Notes: a model not told the origin generated them from the sequence alone. DNA of 64,000 bases from an uncultured Pseudomonadota bacterium (GCA_902799835.1 CADCCF010000005.1:62001-126000), one strand, 5' to 3'; shown: positions 42,230 through 51,768, counted from the stretch's first letter. Made by a program: numbers and translations.

Positions 42230-45200
42230 ATGGCTGTTAGAACAAGAACAAAAGGTATATCTTTGGACACATTTAAGGGTATAAAAAAAGAGAATGAAGA
42301 ACAAGCCGTCCAAGATATTAAATTATTTATAGAATCTATTTCAGACGATTGGAGTCACGATAATGAATACGCTTGTGAAAAAGCGTATAGTATTTTAACA
42401 AATTTTACTATTGAACATCCCAATTTAGCAGAAAAAACTCTTCCTTTATTTAAGGAAGTTGCAATGAAAAGCGGTGGTATGGGAACTCAGTATTATTGGG
42501 GTTATCCTTTTAATAAATTGTCCGAGTTAATGGAAAAAGTTCCTGATAATATCAAACCTCTTGTCTTAAATGCGTTTAAAGAAGTAAGAGATACACCAAT
42601 CGCTGAAAAAAATACAACAGCAAAAAGAGTAGCATTATCAAAACTTACAAGCATGTTTAAGGTAGATAGTCCACATAATGAGCAAATAATAGATATATTA
42701 ACCCACATCAATGGAAATGACAGAACACGTGCACTATTATACGTTCCTTCTGCTATTGTTCCTCAATTTGCACAAGAGATGCTAGATATTGCAACCAAAA
42801 GTTCTCAAGCTACCTTGGCATTAACAATTGCGACTTTATGTCCGGATATGACGGATAAAGCACTGGATGTTTTTGATAATATTAACAATAATTCAGATAA
42901 AATTGGTCATTTTTATGATGAAATATCAAAAGCAATTTTAAACAAACCAGAATTAACTGAAAGATTATTAAAATCGTATAAGATTCTTTTTTCAAAACCT
43001 AATGAATACAAGATGGGGCTAGATGGATTTATATACCTTTCAAAAATAGCCGAAGAGCAACCTTTATTTCATGAAGAAATTTACGATATAATATGTACAG
43101 GATTAAAAAATCCGAGTATTGATGATGATTGTCAGAAAAAATATGCATATTCTGCTCTTGAAAAGGTTGCCTTATCAACTCCTGATTTGGCTTATAAAGT
43201 TCTAGATATATTTGCTGTAGAACTGCAATCAGATAAGATGGACGAAAAAAACTTTAAGCAAATAATAGACAGTATAATCAAAATTAGCGAACTACAACCC
43301 TCATTAAACAACAAGGTTTTCGAGCTTTCTAAATCCCTTTATGATGCAAATGAATCTTATGCATCAAGTAGACTGATGTCCAAATGTATTCAAAATAATC
43401 CTAATTTAGCAAATAGTGCTATTGAAGTTTTAGAAAAAAATAGTACAGAAACTCAAGGTTCATTAATTGCAACACATCGCGTAATTAACACAATTGCTAG
43501 TGCAAACGAAAATGTATCACTTGAAATTTTAAGGATCTTAAAAAAGACATTAAAATCTCCTTATAATGACAGTTATACTTTAGAGCCTACTTATAAAGCA
43601 TTGCAGACAATATCAAAAAACAATCCCAAATTAACAAAAGATGCTCTTTCCTTATATAAAAGCAGCCTACATGGATATGTTAGTGATTCAGAGTTACGAC
43701 AAGGTTATAGATTTGCCACAGATATATTGCTAAATAGCCCTGAATATACCTCTGGAGCTATAGATCTTTTTAATACAGCTTTAATGTCTACTTCTAGTCG
43801 AATATATGAAGATGATACTTTTAAATTTGCCTATAAGTGTTTAAGTCAATTAATAAAAGAAAGGCCCAATCTTCAGCAAGAATTATTTGATTCTTTTAAA
43901 CTTGGACTGCAAAATAAAAGAAATAATGCAGCATCTTTAGATACAGCTTATGAACAATTAGCGTTAATACTTGATTCACAACCTCAATTAGCAAAAAAAT
44001 GTGTTGAAGTAATTGATATAGGCGTTCAATCTTCTAAAAATGAATTTTATTCTTTGCAACGTGCAACAGAAATTCTAAAATATATAGCTAAAGACCATCC
44101 AGAACTGGCTAGTGATATTCTCAATACAAGTAAACATTTAACAAAAGATCATAACCTGCCACTTTATAAAGCCTGTATGAAGCATTTGCCATTAGAAGAA
44201 ACAATTGCTAAGCACCCTGAAATTGAACAGGACTTGCGAGTAGCTCATAAAGCAAGATTTGCTAACGATCATGAATTTGAATATGCTTTAGGTAACTATG
44301 ATAAAGAAACTTTAATTGAGACAAATATCTTTTCAGCACAACAACGTGTCATGAATATTTTATTTTCCACATCGGCACAAGAGGCCGGAATCAGTAAAGA
44401 AGACGCTTTAAACTTCCGTAAACCAGATGCTCCGAATGCTGTAACAGATTATATGGCATCAAATCAAGATTGGTTAATACCGGCAAGTTTTAAGGGGGCT
44501 GCTATTTTTAAGGAATATTTCCCAGCATATATTAAAACAATTCAAAATCATAATCAAAAAAATCCAGAGGATAAAATATCTATCCACGATGCGGTATATT
44601 GGTTACCGGAACCAATGAATAAAGAAGCAAATGCTCGTTTTTCAAAATTTATTCAGAGAAATATAGTTTATCAAAATGCAGAACACAAAAATGTGCATCG
44701 ACCATTTAATGAATTAGCTATGATCTCAAGAAATTGGCAAGCCGTTGAAAAAAAACTAGCTCAGGCAGATGAAAATTCTGATATTACTAAACTTAAATAT
44801 AATGATATTTTATCAATCTGTATGAGTGTCCGATATGAAGATCAACGCAATGATGCTTTTGCGGTAGAAGCAGCAAAACATGGTGTGCCTGAAGAAAATT
44901 ATCATAATTGTGAAGATATTTATTTAGCTGGCTTGAAAGTGCCTGAGCCGTTCGATAGTAAAAAGGAATTTAAGGAAGGTAAGTATACAGGAAGATTTTT
45001 GCCACGAGATGATGTCCGCACTGGATTTTTCGGTGACTATACAGATTGTTGTCAGCATTTTGGTGGCGTTGGAGATGCTTGTGCCGTTTCTACAGTTAAA
45101 CATCCTTTCTCTCAATTATTTGTTATTGAAGATGAAAAAGGTAAAATTGTTGCCGGCAGTTGGGCTTGGGAAAATACAGAAGGAAAATACCGAGAGGTTT

Positions 45201-46084
45201 GTTTTGATAATATTGAAGCAATAGGAGAATTTTCCGAACATCCGATGGTCAATAAGATTTATGGTCAAGTTGGAGATTATTTAGCAAAAGAACAAAATTG
45301 CCGTAAAGTTACAATAGGTTTAGGCTATCAAGATGCTGATGTAACTGAATATAAAGCTACAGAATCTATAAAATTACCAAAACTTTATGGTAACGATGGA
45401 ACAGATGATTATTCTGACTCGTATTCACAAGTTTTATTAGCAGAAAATCCAAATGCTAAGCCATTAGATAAGACACAAGAAAGCCAGCGTTATATTCGTG
45501 ATGTATGCTTTTTGGACATGTCAGCAATGGATAGAGTTTCAGAAGTGGTTTTTCCTGACGGAGATAAACAACTTCAAGCACCGGAAAATATGGCTGGATT
45601 TGTTGTTGAGGACAGAGAAAAGGGTGTCGTTGGCTACTGCTTATATGATAAAGAAAAAAAATCGATTTATGACATGGCTGTTTTACCGGAATATCGTAAA
45701 GATAAAAACGCCTCTTCACGTAAATTATTTGCAGAAATGATGCGTGTTATCAATAAAGAAGGCGGTGAGTGGAGTGCAGAAATGCGTGATGAAACAACGT
45801 TAAGGTACCTTAAGGTGATGGCGGAAAGAGGTCTTGTCAGTTATGAGGAGCATGGTGTTGACCATGTTATGAGTGATGGAACAAAAGTTGTTGCTGTTAC
45901 TTTTAGTCCTGTTTCAGAAAAAGTCCGACAATTAAAACAAAGAATTGAAAAGAATAATAACGGTAATAATGAAAAAACTGAACTTGAAAGTAATGCAAGT
46001 ACCAAAAGTGAAAATTCTGAAGTTAAAAGGAATAAATCTAATAATGTTTTAAGTAATGCTCAATCTAATGTTTTAGGAGCATGA
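42230..46084 (+). CDS. 1284-residue helical-repeat protein with two acetyltransferase-like C-terminal domains
   Basis: The first 640 residues are a series of degenerate helical repeats of about 35-45 residues, each with a P-x-LA or P-x-L-x-x-x-A/V-L pattern (NPNLANSAIEVL, HPELASDIL, NPKLTKDALSLY), like HEAT or TPR solenoids. A unique part (about 690-910) follows. Around 915-1050 there is a domain with YTDCCQHFGGVG, then VAGSWAWEN and a CFDNIEA strand. Around 1115-1220 there is a second domain with VGYCLYDKEKKSIYDMAVLPEYR, the substrate and acetyl-CoA-loop pattern of GNAT enzymes. The last 45 residues are low complexity and polar. AAGGGAGAAG precedes the ATG. I know no named family; a large effector or modifying enzyme is plausible. 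There is no signal peptide. Confidence 0.8.
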   Translation: MAVRTRTKGISLDTFKGIKKENEEQAVQDIKLFIESISDDWSHDNEYACEKAYSILTNFTIEHPNLAEKTLPLFKEVAMKSGGMGTQYYWGYPFNKLSELMEKVPDNIKPLVLNAFKEVRDTPIAEKNTTAKRVALSKLTSMFKVDSPHNEQIIDILTHINGNDRTRALLYVPSAIVPQFAQEMLDIATKSSQATLALTIATLCPDMTDKALDVFDNINNNSDKIGHFYDEISKAILNKPELTERLLKSYKILFSKPNEYKMGLDGFIYLSKIAEEQPLFHEEIYDIICTGLKNPSIDDDCQKKYAYSALEKVALSTPDLAYKVLDIFAVELQSDKMDEKNFKQIIDSIIKISELQPSLNNKVFELSKSLYDANESYASSRLMSKCIQNNPNLANSAIEVLEKNSTETQGSLIATHRVINTIASANENVSLEILRILKKTLKSPYNDSYTLEPTYKALQTISKNNPKLTKDALSLYKSSLHGYVSDSELRQGYRFATDILLNSPEYTSGAIDLFNTALMSTSSRIYEDDTFKFAYKCLSQLIKERPNLQQELFDSFKLGLQNKRNNAASLDTAYEQLALILDSQPQLAKKCVEVIDIGVQSSKNEFYSLQRATEILKYIAKDHPELASDILNTSKHLTKDHNLPLYKACMKHLPLEETIAKHPEIEQDLRVAHKARFANDHEFEYALGNYDKETLIETNIFSAQQRVMNILFSTSAQEAGISKEDALNFRKPDAPNAVTDYMASNQDWLIPASFKGAAIFKEYFPAYIKTIQNHNQKNPEDKISIHDAVYWLPEPMNKEANARFSKFIQRNIVYQNAEHKNVHRPFNELAMISRNWQAVEKKLAQADENSDITKLKYNDILSICMSVRYEDQRNDAFAVEAAKHGVPEENYHNCEDIYLAGLKVPEPFDSKKEFKEGKYTGRFLPRDDVRTGFFGDYTDCCQHFGGVGDACAVSTVKHPFSQLFVIEDEKGKIVAGSWAWENTEGKYREVCFDNIEAIGEFSEHPMVNKIYGQVGDYLAKEQNCRKVTIGLGYQDADVTEYKATESIKLPKLYGNDGTDDYSDSYSQVLLAENPNAKPLDKTQESQRYIRDVCFLDMSAMDRVSEVVFPDGDKQLQAPENMAGFVVEDREKGVVGYCLYDKEKKSIYDMAVLPEYRKDKNASSRKLFAEMMRVINKEGGEWSAEMRDETTLRYLKVMAERGLVSYEEHGVDHVMSDGTKVVAVTFSPVSEKVRQLKQRIEKNNNGNNEKTELESNASTKSENSEVKRNKSNNVLSNAQSNVLGA

Positions 46085-46173
46085 ATTTTTCTGAACATCT
46101 ACATGAGTTCGAAACCTGATGAGAGAAACCAATTTTTGAAACTTTTAGTTTCGAACTGCATTTTAGACAACAA

Positions 46174-46229
46174 AAAAGCTAGGATTTCTTTGGCTAAACC
46201 ATTCGATTTGCTCTTGAAAAATCCTAGCT
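46174..46229 (-). terminator. Terminator after the tRNA-Pro fragment
   Basis: AGCTAGGATTT is paired exactly with AAATCCTAGCT across a 30-base loop, and is followed on the minus strand by a run of Ts. It stands after a tRNA-Pro 3' fragment just as a terminator stands after the real tRNA, and could also end transcripts of the large gene. Confidence 0.55.
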
Positions 46230-46237
46230 GTCCAATG

Positions 46238-46256
46238 TGGTCGGATTGACTGGACT
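46238..46256 (-). repeat. 19-bp fragment of the tRNA-Pro 3' end
   Basis: TGGTCGGATTGACTGGACT is identical to 46421-46439, the CCA, acceptor and part of the T-arm of tRNA-Pro on the minus strand. Duplicated tRNA 3' ends are the normal trace of integration into a tRNA gene. Confidence 0.85.
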
Positions 46257-46380
46257 GACTTCGTTTCACTTCGTCGCCCCTGCGCTCATCGCCTTAACGG
46301 CGACCGCGATACTCTCGTCTCGCTTTCGCTTGTGGTCAAACCAGCTTCTCGCCGGTTCGAGCTCCATGCTATCGCATTCA
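46257..46380 (-). repeat. tRNA-associated hairpin repeat, tRNA-Pro copy
   Basis: The shared core CTTGTGGTCAAACC runs into an AACC...GGTT hairpin, and there is a CGCC-TTAA-CGGCG stem. The same order of tRNA end, terminator and hairpin is seen at the tRNA-Lys locus and in decayed form at 41835-41975. Confidence 0.5.
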
Positions 46381-46385
46381 AGACA

Positions 46386-46420
46386 CAAAAAAAACCGCCA
46401 TAAAGGCGGTCTTTGTGTCT
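46386..46420 (-). terminator. Terminator of tRNA-Pro
   Basis: ACCGCC and GGCGGT pair around ATAAA, with an outer ACAAA/TTTGT extension. On the minus strand it ends in eight Ts, directly after the tRNA CCA. Confidence 0.85.
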
Positions 46421-46497
46421 TGGTCGGATTGACTGGACTCGAACCAGCGACCTCTTCGTCCCGAACGAAGCGTTCTACCAGGCTGAACTACAATCCG
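46421..46497 (-). tRNA. tRNA-Pro (anticodon CGG)
   Basis: This 77-base cloverleaf is on the minus strand. The acceptor CGGATTG pairs with CAATCCG, the D-arm is TAGTTCAGCCTGGTAGA, the anticodon stem-loop is CTTCG-TTCGGGA-CGAAG with anticodon CGG, the T-arm is GCTGGTTCGAGTCCAGT, and CCA is encoded. The CTTCGTTCGGGACGAAG arm is typical of bacterial tRNA-Pro. Confidence 0.95.
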
Positions 46498-46563
46498 TTT
46501 GTCTTTCAACTCGCCTATTGATACCACATTTTTTTATCTTGGCAAGTAAAATTTTCAAAAAAA

Positions 46564-47892
46564 TTATTTTTCTTGCCATTTTTTTGTTTTCATATACCAA
46601 TAAGGAATCAAGAACGATATGATATTATATAACAAGTCTGAGTAATAACACCAAGCAACTTCCGCATTACTTATACCAATAACCATTCTTACTGTACCGG
46701 CATAAAAAACTATACTGCAAATCTCGATCATGAAAGCTACTTTAATTTTATCTGCTCCATACAAAGCATAGAAATATACATACTCCGGCAACATAATGGA
46801 ATTAGCGATCAGCATAACATACAGTGGTTTTACAGCATCATTTATCAGCAGGCTGTCATTGGTAAAAATTCTCAAAATTTGTTCCGGAAATATTGCTAAG
46901 GTTAAAAGAATTGCAAAAAATGGCAATGCGCCTAATTTGATAATTCGTGTTAAAGTTGGTAATATTTCATTATCTTTTTTTGCTCCGATAAGATTACCGG
47001 TAATTGATATGGTAGCAATACCCAAAGCATTAGCCACTATGCAGGCAATACTGTAAAGTGATTTAACAACATTGGATATAGCCAAAGCTTCAACCCCTAG
47101 TTTTTCAACTTCAACATAAAAATAAAGCCATGATCCCCAAGAAGCTAAATTTAAAATTATGAGGTAATTTGCTTTACCGATAACTTGTTTAAATATTCCA
47201 ACATTTAATAAAGTAAATTTGTTAAAACCGAATTTATGCCAATCTATTTTTAGCATAACATAGATAATCAAATATACAAAAGCTATTACCTCAGATAATA
47301 CTGATGCTAAAGCTGCACCTTTTAATCCCAAGGGTTCGATTCCCCATCCTCCGAAAATAAGCCACCAATCAAAAAAGATATTGGAAACTAATAAAATTAC
47401 TGAGGCAATAGCAATGCTGTGAGTAGTATTTATAGCCACTAAAAAACCTTCAAACATTGATTTTATGCCGGAGAAAAGCAAACCAAAACACCTGGGGAGT
47501 AAATAAGTTAATGTTGCAATTTGTAAAATATCACTTTGAACCATTATTCGTAAAATTGGATCGGTTGCTAAAATAACCATTACTATTGCTATAATTGAAA
47601 TTAACATAACAATATTGTTAGTTGCCCAAAAAACTTGTCCGATATTTTTTAGTTTCTGTTTGCCACAACCATTATATTGTGACATTATAATTTGTGCTCC
47701 GGTGATAAATGCTTTTTCTAACATGAATATAACTAAATAAATTAATCCGCCGATAGCACAAGCACCCAATTCTACTTCGCCGACATGGCCCAAAAATATA
47801 GTATCGGTGGTGCCAATTAAAGTTTGGATCACCATGCTTAAAATTAGTGGCCAAGTGATATTTGCAATTTTGCGATAAGAATAAGTTATCAT
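46564..47892 (-). CDS. MATE-family efflux transporter
   Basis: The 442-residue membrane protein has 12 predicted helices in two similar halves. The N-terminal pattern ITWPLILSMVIQTLIGTTDTIFLGHVGEVELGA is the usual MATE/DinF start, and a LPRCFGLLFSGIKSMFEGFLVA block occurs in the first half. MATE proteins export drugs or metabolites in exchange for Na+ or H+. The substrate cannot be told. The gene is divergent from the methyltransferase gene across about 50 bp. Confidence 0.93.
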   Translation of the reverse strand: MITYSYRKIANITWPLILSMVIQTLIGTTDTIFLGHVGEVELGACAIGGLIYLVIFMLEKAFITGAQIIMSQYNGCGKQKLKNIGQVFWATNNIVMLISIIAIVMVILATDPILRIMVQSDILQIATLTYLLPRCFGLLFSGIKSMFEGFLVAINTTHSIAIASVILLVSNIFFDWWLIFGGWGIEPLGLKGAALASVLSEVIAFVYLIIYVMLKIDWHKFGFNKFTLLNVGIFKQVIGKANYLIILNLASWGSWLYFYVEVEKLGVEALAISNVVKSLYSIACIVANALGIATISITGNLIGAKKDNEILPTLTRIIKLGALPFFAILLTLAIFPEQILRIFTNDSLLINDAVKPLYVMLIANSIMLPEYVYFYALYGADKIKVAFMIEICSIVFYAGTVRMVIGISNAEVAWCYYSDLLYNIISFLIPYWYMKTKKWQEK

Positions 47893-47943
47893 TTTTTTAA
47901 ACCTTCTATGATAATTATATCCTAAACATCAATAGGTTGAATA

Positions 47944-49071
47944 ATGTTTAATATAAGGCAAAAATTTCATAATTTCATGATAAATCATTGGCTCAAAGTT
48001 GCCAATAATTTTTATGTTTCACACAATTATGACAAAGCTATTAAACTTTATGATAAAATACTGTACCTTGATAATAAAAATTATGCTGCAAATTGCAATT
48101 TGGCAACTGCCTATTTTTTGAATAATGACTACAAAAAGGCCCAACCGTATTTTGAATATCTGCAAAAAGTGGATTCGCAAAATCCTTGGTGGCAAACTTA
48201 TCTTTCTCAAATTTATCAAAAACAAAAATCCTATCGCAAGGCACTTAAGGCAGCCTGGAATTCAGTAAAAATCAGCCATGGTGCCAGTGAACATCAAGTA
48301 AATTTGGCTTATGCTTTATACGAAATTGCTGAGATTAAGGGTAAAGATTTTATCCTTGATATGGTTCAAAAGTTTTACCAAAAATATCCCGATTCCGGTG
48401 TAGCTCAGCAGTGCTATCATACTTTTTTACATCTTCAAAAAACAGCTATTTGTAATTCTGAATATATTGAAAAAATCTTTGATATTTTTGCCCCCGAATT
48501 TGAAACAACACTAAATCGTTTGCAGTATAATTCGCCGCAAATGATTGCTCATTATTTGGCCGATATTTGCCGTAATTACTCAACTTTGCATGTGCTTGAT
48601 TTGGGGTGCGGCACCGGAATGTGCGGCGCAAATATTAAAAAAAATTTGCCGCAAGCCGTGCTTTGGGGAGTCGATATTTCTGCTCAAATGCTGGCTGAAG
48701 CCGATGCCAAAAAAATCTATAATCAACTGGCTAAAAATGATATTATAAGTTACTTAAAAACATCAAAGTCTCAATTTGATGTTATAGTTGCATCAGATGT
48801 TTTGACCTATTTCGGAATGTTGGATGAAGTCATTGCTTTGACATATTCCCATCTTTCCCCTAATGGAATTTTTATATTCACGGTTTCGCAAAATAATCTC
48901 AATCGCCAGAGTTATTTTTTGACCCCATCTTCACGTTTTGTGCATCAATTTTCTTATGTTAAAAAAGTGCTGGCTAAGGTTGGATTCTCTCGTATAAAAA
49001 GTCACAAAGAAGTTATCCGCAAAGAGGGAAAAAAAGATGTAATCGGCGGTATTTTTATCGCCGTAAAATAA
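47944..49071 (+). CDS. TPR-repeat protein with class I SAM methyltransferase domain
   Basis: The 375-residue protein has about three TPR units in residues 17-130 (NNFYVSHNYDKAIKLYDKIL, then YAANCNLATAYFLNNDYKKA), then a methyltransferase domain with SAM motif I HVLDLGCGTGMCG near residue 214, motif II LWGVDISAQML and DVIVASDVLTYF. The substrate is unknown; such TPR-methyltransferases may act on proteins or cell-envelope components. AGGTTGAATA precedes the ATG, with no strong ribosome site. A terminator follows at 49073-49104. Confidence 0.88.
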   Translation: MFNIRQKFHNFMINHWLKVANNFYVSHNYDKAIKLYDKILYLDNKNYAANCNLATAYFLNNDYKKAQPYFEYLQKVDSQNPWWQTYLSQIYQKQKSYRKALKAAWNSVKISHGASEHQVNLAYALYEIAEIKGKDFILDMVQKFYQKYPDSGVAQQCYHTFLHLQKTAICNSEYIEKIFDIFAPEFETTLNRLQYNSPQMIAHYLADICRNYSTLHVLDLGCGTGMCGANIKKNLPQAVLWGVDISAQMLAEADAKKIYNQLAKNDIISYLKTSKSQFDVIVASDVLTYFGMLDEVIALTYSHLSPNGIFIFTVSQNNLNRQSYFLTPSSRFVHQFSYVKKVLAKVGFSRIKSHKEVIRKEGKKDVIGGIFIAVK

Positions 49072-49072
49072 C

Positions 49073-49104
49073 AAAAAAATTCCCACCGAATGAGTGGGAA
49101 TTTT
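49073..49104 (+). terminator. Rho-independent terminator (bidirectional)
   Basis: AAAATTCCCAC and GTGGGAATTTT form an 11-bp stem around an 8-base loop, with A/T runs on both sides. It separates the methyltransferase gene from the convergent DUF2934-like gene. Confidence 0.85.
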
Positions 49105-49125
49105 AATGTTTAACTTCGTAAAAAA

Positions 49126-49344
49126 TTACTTTTTCGATTTGCTGCTCAAAGATTTTTTTGTGCTGGTCGAAGAAGATTTTTTAGCAGAAGCAGAAGAAGA
49201 CTTTTTATTGCAAGAAGACTTGTTGCAGCAATTTAATTGCTTCAAAGCTTCATTCCAAAAATAATTATCCTGTCCGTTAGGGCAACCGGCATTTTGCCAA
49301 AGATAATAAGCTGCTTCTCTGATAGCTTGTTCGTTATTAACCAT
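49126..49344 (-). CDS. DUF2934-like small protein with Ser/Lys-rich tail
   Basis: From the ATG at 49344 (GGAG upstream) the product has 72 residues. The first half, IREAAYYLWQNAGCPNGQDNYFW, matches the DUF2934 helix-turn-helix-like motif (IRxxAYxxWxxxGxPxGxDxxHW). The second half is a low-complexity Ser/Lys tail (KKSSSASAKKSSSTSTKKS) like DNA- or cell-wall-binding tails, with Cys pairs before it. DUF2934 has no established role. The longer frame from 49392 is not supported. Confidence 0.8.
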   Translation of the reverse strand: MVNNEQAIREAAYYLWQNAGCPNGQDNYFWNEALKQLNCCNKSSCNKKSSSASAKKSSSTSTKKSLSSKSKK

Positions 49345-49575
49345 AATCACTAACTCCAAAAAAAGTTTTAATAAACATTGTTTAATATACATACAAATTT
49401 TTATCCGTCAATAGTAAATCGTTATAATACTTCAAAAATATTGCAAAAAAAATAAACCGATACTATTTTTTAATGAGATTTTAATTAAATTGTTGCATTT
49501 AAATTGATAAGAATTTATAAGTAAAAAGTGAATGTTTGTTTCAACATCTAATGACTTATTACATAGGAAAATTAT

Positions 49576-51768
49576 ATGCAAAATTTATTATCAAAAGAGG
49601 AAATGGAAGCCGTAATTAATGGTGACCACGGTAATGTTTTCGCTGTATTGGGTATACATCGCAACAAGGGTAGTAAAGAGTCTTTCATTCGTGCATATCT
49701 GCCCATGTCATCATCTATCGAAGTACTTTCTCGTGACGGTTCAAGTCGTGGCATGATGACTAAATTGGATGATCGCGGATTCTACCAAATTGATTTGGGT
49801 GTTACTGAAGATTATGATTATAAATTTCGCATTACCAATGATAAAGGTGCTATTTATGATGCGGAGGATACCTATCGTTTTACTCCGACTTTAGGCGATA
49901 TGGATATTTATCTTCTTGCTGAGGGTAATCATCTCGATATGTATAAAAAATTGGGCGCCCATGTAATGGAAAAAGAAGGTATCAAAGGTGTAGCTTTTGC
50001 GGTATGGGCACCTAATGCCAAACGTGTCAGTGTTGTCGGCGCTTTCAATAATTGGGATGGTCGAGTTGATGTTATGCGTAAACATCCGTCTTGTGGGGTA
50101 TGGGATATTTTTATTCCAGGTATCGGCGAAGGCGAGATATATAAATATGAGATTAAAACAAATTCCAATAACATTTTCTTAAAAGCCGATCCGGTAGCTT
50201 TTTATTCCGAACGTCGTCCCAATACCGCATCAGTGGTTTATGATTTAAATCACTATGAATGGCATGATAATGATTGGATGAATTATCGTTCAGAGTATAA
50301 TTCTCTTGATAAACCTATGTCAATTTATGAAGTGCATTTGGGGTCATGGCGTCGCAAAAACGGCAATGAATATTTGACCTATCGTGAGTTAGCTGATCAC
50401 CTGATTCCCTATGTGCAAAATATGGGATTTACTCATGTCGAGTTTTTGCCTCTGGCCGAGCATCCTCTTGATGCATCTTGGGGCTATCAGATTATCGGTA
50501 TGTTTGCGCCCACCTCGCGTTTTGGCACTCCCGATGATTTGCGCTATATGATTGACAAATTCCATCAGGCCGGTATCAGTGTAATTATGGATTGGGTTCC
50601 TGCACACTTCCCCAAAGATGCTCACGGGCTTAATGAATTTGATGGTACTCATTTGTATGAACACGCTGATCCCAGAAAAGGTGAGCATAATGATTGGGGT
50701 ACCAAAATATATAATTACGGACGTTCGGAAGTTGCCAACTTCTTATGTTGCAGTGCATTGTTTTGGTTAAAGGAATTTCATATTGACGGACTGCGTGTTG
50801 ATGCGGTTGCTTCAATGTTGTACTTGGATTATTCACGCAAGGCTGGTGAGTGGATTCCTAACCAATATGGCGGTAATGAAAATATTGAAGCTATTTCGTT
50901 TTTGCGCCGCATGAATGAATTGGCCTATTCGCAAGTCAACGGAGCTGTTACCGTTGCCGAAGAGTCAACAGCCTGGCCGATGGTTTCGCGTCCTACAAGC
51001 ATGGGCGGTTTGGGCTTTGGTTATAAATGGAACATGGGTTGGATGAATGATACTTTGCGTTATATTTCACACGAACCCATTCATCGTAAATATCACCATG
51101 GAATGCTGACTTTCGGTTTGCTCTATGCTTTTAATGAGAATTTTATTTTGCCGATTTCACACGATGAAGTTGTTCATGGTAAAGGTTCAATGCTTTCTAA
51201 AATGCCGGGTGATGAGTGGCAAAAATTTGCCAACTTGCGTGCTTACTATGGCTTTATGTACACACATCCCGGTAAAAAATTGTTGTTCATGGGATGTGAA
51301 TTTGGTCAGGATTACGAGTGGAATTCAGAAGAAGGTTTACGTTGGTTCTTGCTTGATCATCCGATGTATCGCGGCCTACAAAATTGTGTGCGTGATCTGA
51401 ACTTAATGTACAAGGGTAATCCTTGTATGTACCAACAGGATTTCGATTATCGTGGTTTTGAATGGTTGGATCACTCCAATGCTGATGACAGTGTTATTTC
51501 CTACATTCGTCGTGGTTATAATTACAATGACTTTATGATTGTAGTTTGCAATTTTACTCCGGTTGTTCGTCACAATTATCGCATCGGTGTTCCGGAGGGC
51601 GGTGATTATCAGGAAATTTTCAACAGTGATGATGTCAACTATTGGGGCAGTGGTGTTAAGAATGATGGCGTAATCCATTCGGATAATCAAGAATGCAATT
51701 ACAAGCCATTTTCTATCAACATAACGCTTCCGCCTCTATCAACTATAATTATTAAACCTTTGCGTTAG
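49576..51768 (+). CDS. glgB: 1,4-alpha-glucan branching enzyme
   Basis: The 730-residue enzyme cuts an alpha-1,4 chain and rejoins it by an alpha-1,6 bond, giving glycogen its branches. It has an N-terminal region and a CBM48 domain (VWAPNAKRVSVVGAFNNWDG), the GH13 core with nucleophile Asp in GLRVDAVASM near residue 410, acid/base Glu in VAEESTAWP near 461, and SHDEVVHGKGSM near 529. The length is that of complete GlgB. It is the first gene of a three-gene operon with glgX and malQ. No glgA, glgC or glgP is in the window. Confidence 0.97.
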   Translation: MQNLLSKEEMEAVINGDHGNVFAVLGIHRNKGSKESFIRAYLPMSSSIEVLSRDGSSRGMMTKLDDRGFYQIDLGVTEDYDYKFRITNDKGAIYDAEDTYRFTPTLGDMDIYLLAEGNHLDMYKKLGAHVMEKEGIKGVAFAVWAPNAKRVSVVGAFNNWDGRVDVMRKHPSCGVWDIFIPGIGEGEIYKYEIKTNSNNIFLKADPVAFYSERRPNTASVVYDLNHYEWHDNDWMNYRSEYNSLDKPMSIYEVHLGSWRRKNGNEYLTYRELADHLIPYVQNMGFTHVEFLPLAEHPLDASWGYQIIGMFAPTSRFGTPDDLRYMIDKFHQAGISVIMDWVPAHFPKDAHGLNEFDGTHLYEHADPRKGEHNDWGTKIYNYGRSEVANFLCCSALFWLKEFHIDGLRVDAVASMLYLDYSRKAGEWIPNQYGGNENIEAISFLRRMNELAYSQVNGAVTVAEESTAWPMVSRPTSMGGLGFGYKWNMGWMNDTLRYISHEPIHRKYHHGMLTFGLLYAFNENFILPISHDEVVHGKGSMLSKMPGDEWQKFANLRAYYGFMYTHPGKKLLFMGCEFGQDYEWNSEEGLRWFLLDHPMYRGLQNCVRDLNLMYKGNPCMYQQDFDYRGFEWLDHSNADDSVISYIRRGYNYNDFMIVVCNFTPVVRHNYRIGVPEGGDYQEIFNSDDVNYWGSGVKNDGVIHSDNQECNYKPFSINITLPPLSTIIIKPLR

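Larger units (their letters stand above)
46085..46420. other. Gene-free region before tRNA-Pro
   Basis: The 336-bp gap contains a perfect 11-bp stem AGCTAGGATTT / AAATCCTAGCT (46178-46188 and 46219-46229), followed on the minus strand by Ts, then a 19-base copy of the tRNA-Pro 3' end, the tRNA-associated hairpin repeat and the tRNA terminator. Confidence 0.6.

Noticed and set aside
46237..46622. Two plus-strand frames of 94 and 69 codons near the tRNA-Pro
   Set aside because: Both read through the tRNA gene (GLEPATS and WTRTSDL type artefacts).
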